From the NCBI GenBank assembly GCA_031362405.1, contig JANLSO010000205.1:1-8588 (forward strand): DNA of 8,588 nt, written 5' to 3'. The stretch comes from JANLSO01 sp031362405. GTDB taxonomy: Bacteria; Actinomycetota; Thermoleophilia; Miltoncostaeales; Miltoncostaeaceae. Numbering within the stretch: position 1 is the stretch's first letter; each line of letters begins with the position of its first letter. The translations under genes were made by a program, and so were the position numbers. This document shows positions 6,076 through 8,588 of the stretch, one piece after another. The notes below the pieces were generated by a model. That model saw nothing but the letters and a program-made list of their open reading frames with translations, was not told the DNA's origin and searched no databases.

Positions 6076-7604
6076 GCCGGCCCCTCCTCCACCCGGGGAA
6101 ACAGCGGCGGGCAGGGCGCGAGCACGGCTCCGGCGACATCGACGCCCCACGTCGCGTTCTCCAGAGCAACGGCACCCGGGTCGGCCCCGAGCGCGGTGAG
6201 GGCCGTCTCGCAGCTGCCCGGCATGTACGGCCAGAGCACCGTCACGACCGAGCGCAGCCCGGCCACGAGGGAAAACAGCGCCTGGTCGAGGGCTCTGTCG
6301 GCCGATGGGTCTTTGGCGAGCGTCCACGGCGCGCGCTCTTCGACGAGGCGGTTGAGGCGGCGCACCAGCACCCACACCTCGTCGATCGCCCGGCTGAGAT
6401 CGACGGCATCGAAGGCCATGTGCACGGCGTCCAGCATGGCGGTGACCTCCGCCGCAAGCTCGCCGTCATCACCGGGGTCGGCGGGCACGACGCCGTCGCG
6501 GTAGCGGCCGACCATGTTGACGGTGCGGTTCAGCAGGTTGCCGAGCTCGTTGGCCAGCTCGCTGGTGTAGCGGCCCTCGAAGCCCTCGGCCGTGAACGTG
6601 CCGTCTTCGCCGAAGCGGATCTCCCGGGCCAGGTAGTAGCGCAGGGCATCGAGCCCATATGCCTCGATGAACGGGAACGGGTCGACGATGTTGCCGGTGG
6701 TCTTGCTCATCTTCTCGCCGCCTTTGAGCACGTAGCCGTGCACGAAGAGGCGTCGGGGAAGCTCGAGCTCGGCGGCCATCAGCAGCGCCGGCCAGATCAC
6801 CGCGTGGAACTTGAGGATGTCCTTCGCCATCAGCTGGAGGTCGGGCGGCCAGTAGTGGTCGGTGAGATCCTCGCCCGGGCGCGCCGAGCCCAGGGCCGTC
6901 CAGTAGTTCAAAAGCGCATCGACCCAGACGTAGACGACCTGCGCCGGATCCCACGGCACGGGCACTCCCCAGTCGATCTGAGCGCGCGAGATCGACAGGT
7001 CGGTGAGGCCGTCGGCGATCATCCGCCGCGCCTCGTTGAAGCGCGCCTTGGGGGCGACGAAACCGGGATCGGCGTCGAACAGGGCCAGCAGCCGGTCGCG
7101 GTACGCCGACAGGCGAAAGAACCAGTTTTCCTCTTCGACCCACTCAACCGGTGTGTGGTGAACCGGGCAGGTGTGGTCGGGGCCGAGTTCATCCTCGGTA
7201 TAGAAGGCCTCGGATGCTGTGCAGTACCAGCCACCGTACGAACCCTTGTAAACGTCGCCGCTGTCGCGCAGGCGGGTGAGGATCGTCTGCACCTCGGCGA
7301 TGTGGCCCGCGTCGGTGGTGCGGATGAAGAAGTCGTTGGACGCTTCCAGCTGAGTGCCCAGCTCCCGAAACCGGGCCGAAAGTACGTCGGCGTGGTCGCG
7401 CGGGGTGCGGCCGGCCGCCTCGGCTGACTGCGCGATCTTCGCCCCGTGCTCGTCGGTGCCGGTCAGAAAGAACACGTCGTCGCCGCGCTGGCGGTGATGG
7501 CGCGCCAGGATGTCGGCCATGATCGTCGTGTACGCATGCCCGACGTGCGGCGCCGCGTTGACGTAGTAGATGGGGGTGGTGACGTAGAAGCGATTCGTGC
7601 TCAT
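6072..7604 (-). CDS. metG: Methionyl-tRNA synthetase
   Basis: MetG charges initiator and elongator tRNA-Met with methionine using ATP. The 510-residue class I enzyme begins FYVTTPIYYVN and has the HIGH-type signature as HVGH (20-23), TGTDEHG (48-54), WVDALLNYW, the KMSKS-type loop KMSKT (298-302) followed by GNIVDP, and an alpha-helical anticodon-binding domain with NRLVEERAPWTLAK. It lacks a C-terminal tRNA-binding (EMAP-like) domain, as do other actinobacterial forms of about 520 residues. The insert resembles a one-knuckle zinc site, but the first pair reads Cys128-x-x-Ser131 instead of CxxC, with Cys146 and His149 kept. The ATG at 7604 is fixed by the conserved N-terminus. No clear Shine-Dalgarno precedes it. 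It is divergent from the plus-strand nucleotidyltransferase gene, and its stop abuts the tatD start. Confidence 0.98.
   Translation of the reverse strand: MSTNRFYVTTPIYYVNAAPHVGHAYTTIMADILARHHRQRGDDVFFLTGTDEHGAKIAQSAEAAGRTPRDHADVLSARFRELGTQLEASNDFFIRTTDAGHIAEVQTILTRLRDSGDVYKGSYGGWYCTASEAFYTEDELGPDHTCPVHHTPVEWVEEENWFFRLSAYRDRLLALFDADPGFVAPKARFNEARRMIADGLTDLSISRAQIDWGVPVPWDPAQVVYVWVDALLNYWTALGSARPGEDLTDHYWPPDLQLMAKDILKFHAVIWPALLMAAELELPRRLFVHGYVLKGGEKMSKTTGNIVDPFPFIEAYGLDALRYYLAREIRFGEDGTFTAEGFEGRYTSELANELGNLLNRTVNMVGRYRDGVVPADPGDDGELAAEVTAMLDAVHMAFDAVDLSRAIDEVWVLVRRLNRLVEERAPWTLAKDPSADRALDQALFSLVAGLRSVVTVLWPYMPGSCETALTALGADPGAVALENATWGVDVAGAVLAPCPPLFPRVEEGPA
6083..6088 (-). promoter_or_regulatory. 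Shine-Dalgarno site for tatD, inside the metG 3' end
   Basis: AGGAGG on the minus strand within the longer run GGAGGAGGGG, inside the last codons of metG. The spacer is seven bases to GTA 6075 and ten bases to GTC 6072. It is the main reason for placing the tatD start here and not at the upstream GTG. Confidence 0.6.
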
Positions 7605-8135
7605 CCGTCGGGCAGTTTAGGGACCGGCACGGGTTCCCTTCCTCCCCGCATCGGTGGGGTTCTCGCGGCGATCCACGACCGCCTTGCCCGCGCCGATGTC
7701 GCATGGCTGCTGACCGGGTCGGCGGGACGGCGTCTCTTGGGTGCGTCGGTGCATCCCCGTGACCTCGATCTCGAGGTGGCGAGGGGCGTCGCCGAGAGGG
7801 CCGCCGCCGCGCTGGGCCTCGTCGGCGCGATCGAGTCGGCGGCTGGATGGACGTCCTGGCGTGCCGTTGGGGCGATCGCCGGGGTCGAGGTGGATCTCTC
7901 GGCCGGGCTGACCGTCACCGGGCCGGGTGGTCGGCTCGAGGCCGACTTCGATCTCCAGTGGGGATCATCCACCGGTGTGGTGGTGGCGCGGCGGAAGATC
8001 CACGTAGCACCACCCGAGGAGATGCTGGCCAGGGCGATCGTTGCCGACGCGCGCGCGCGCGTCGAGAAGCTGGCCGGGGTCGTGCGGACCGACTACCTGT
8101 CGTCGCGATTGCGCGCCGCGAGAGCCGCCGCGTAG
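7545..8135 (+). CDS. Putative nucleotidyltransferase-fold protein, start uncertain
   Basis: The only plus-strand gene. The product carries nucleotidyltransferase-fold hallmarks: a GS motif in LLTGSAGRRLLG (bases 7716-7721), the paired acidic residues in HPRDLDLEV (Asp codons at 7761 and 7767) and a third acidic site in GVEVDLS (Asp codon at 7893). It ends with a helical PPEEMLARAIV segment similar to the tail of small nucleotidyltransferase-like proteins. Substrate and role are unknown; an antitoxin-like or antibiotic-modifying relative is possible but not shown. The conserved fold starts near 7656, yet from 7605 to there the frame has no ATG, GTG or TTG and includes a rare TTA at 7617. The nearest standard starts are GTG 7545 (used here, 196 residues) and ATG 7536. 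Both lie inside the antisense 5' end of metG and lack a ribosome binding site. The 3' end overlaps rsmI by 43 bases. Confidence 0.68.
   Translation: MRRRVDVVDGGGDVEAIRAHPSGSLGTGTGSLPPRIGGVLAAIHDRLARADVAWLLTGSAGRRLLGASVHPRDLDLEVARGVAERAAAALGLVGAIESAAGWTSWRAVGAIAGVEVDLSAGLTVTGPGGRLEADFDLQWGSSTGVVVARRKIHVAPPEEMLARAIVADARARVEKLAGVVRTDYLSSRLRAARAAA
7614..7619 (-). promoter_or_regulatory. Possible -10 element for metG
   Basis: TAAACT (four of six matches to TATAAT) ends nine bases before the metG ATG. A start site seven bases downstream would give a leader of only a few bases, which fits the missing Shine-Dalgarno and the leaderless mRNAs common in Actinomycetota. No recognisable -35 lies 17 bases upstream, so this rests on a short motif alone. 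Confidence 0.3.
8045..8064. repeat. Perfect 20-base palindrome with (CG)7 core
   Basis: The segment reads the same on both strands, with an uninterrupted CG repeat at 8048-8061. It lies in the coding sequence of the nucleotidyltransferase gene (an Asp-Ala-Arg-Ala-Arg-Val stretch), where alternating Ala and Arg codons can produce it by chance. Such runs can adopt Z-DNA and slip in replication. Confidence 0.7.
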
Positions 8136-8588
8136 GCGGCATTCCGGGCACCCAGCCCGAGGGCATGGGCGGCATCGGCGGCTCGCGCCGGGCTGAGGCC
8201 CGCCGCGAGGAGGATCTCCACCGCACGGATGACATCGGCCCCATCGGGAGCGGCCACCGGTGCCGGTGCGAGCACCAGCGTGACCTCGCCCCGTGCCGGG
8301 CCAACGATCCGCTCGGCCAGCTCACGGAGCGTCCCGTGGAGCGCTTCCTCATGCATCTTGGTGAGCTCGCGACCGACGCAGGCCCGCCGGTCGGGGGCGT
8401 CTTTGGCCAGGTGCGCGAGCAGGCCCGCGATTCGATTCGGGCTCTCGAAGCCGACGACGGTCACCCCCAGTCGGTCAATGCTCGCCATCATTTCCGTCCG
8501 CTCGGTGGCCTTTCGCGGGAAGAAGCCCACGAACAGGAAGCGGTCGGCGGGAAACCCTGCCAGCGCCAGAGCCGCGGTGACCGCGCTC
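8093..8588 (-). CDS. rsmI: 16S rRNA (cytidine1402-2'-O)-methyltransferase, 5' end cut by the window edge
   Basis: RsmI methylates the 2'-OH of C1402 in the 16S rRNA decoding centre with S-adenosylmethionine. The C-terminal 164 residues are visible; about 110-130 N-terminal residues lie beyond the right edge. The frame stays open to the edge and begins SAVTAALALAGFPADRFLFV, the segment that follows the family's PGPSA motif. It continues with GFFPRKATER (RKxxER), FESPNRIA and GRELTKMHEEALHGTL (RELTKxHEE), which together identify the family. The GTG at 8530 is an internal codon, not the start. The last 40 or so residues form an Ala-rich helical region ending ALAARNRDDR. The gene is in the same direction as metG but separated from it by the plus-strand nucleotidyltransferase gene, whose 3' end it overlaps by 43 bases. 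Confidence 0.97.
   Translation of the reverse strand, partial: SAVTAALALAGFPADRFLFVGFFPRKATERTEMMASIDRLGVTVVGFESPNRIAGLLAHLAKDAPDRRACVGRELTKMHEEALHGTLRELAERIVGPARGEVTLVLAPAPVAAPDGADVIRAVEILLAAGLSPARAADAAHALGLGARNAAYAAALAARNRDDR

Noticed and set aside
6045..7427. A 460-codon open frame on the plus strand opposite metG
   Set aside because: Antisense shadow in GC-rich DNA: metG on the other strand has every expected motif, and this product matches no family I know.

Overview
This is a GC-rich bacterial chromosome segment, packed with genes and almost all read from the minus strand. The order rsmI, metG, tatD, rsmA, ispE is the housekeeping cluster familiar from Actinomycetota. The base composition, the short start/stop overlaps, and the weak or absent ribosome binding sites fit that phylum. 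The exact class cannot be told from the sequence. No rRNA, tRNA, insertion sequence, CRISPR array or phage gene is visible.

Right to left, in the direction of transcription: the C-terminal part of rsmI (16S rRNA C1402 2'-O-methyltransferase) runs off the right edge. It meets tail to tail, with a 43-base overlap, a plus-strand gene for a small nucleotidyltransferase-fold protein. This is the only gene on the plus strand, and it is divergent from metG. Then come metG (methionyl-tRNA synthetase), tatD (metal-dependent nuclease/hydrolase), rsmA/ksgA (16S rRNA A1518/A1519 dimethyltransferase) and ispE (CDP-ME kinase of the MEP isoprenoid pathway). These four overlap end to start and look like one translationally coupled operon.

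After a 55-base gap with a short hairpin, a second minus-strand group follows. It holds a four-helix membrane protein of unknown function, a subtilisin-family (S8) protease with a C-terminal PPC-like domain whose start overlaps the membrane gene's stop (TGATG), and ppk1 (polyphosphate kinase 1). ppk1 runs off the left edge with roughly its last 70 to 100 residues missing. It has no stop inside the window, so a simple ORF list can miss it, while long antisense frames across it look like genes.

The points most worth a second look are: tatD apparently lacks an ATG/GTG/TTG start but has a perfect Shine-Dalgarno sequence before a GTA that overlaps metG's stop; the plus-strand nucleotidyltransferase gene has no normal start codon in the gap before it; and the S8 protease has no visible signal peptide although it carries a domain normally found on secreted proteins. 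I did not find a clear new multi-gene system.
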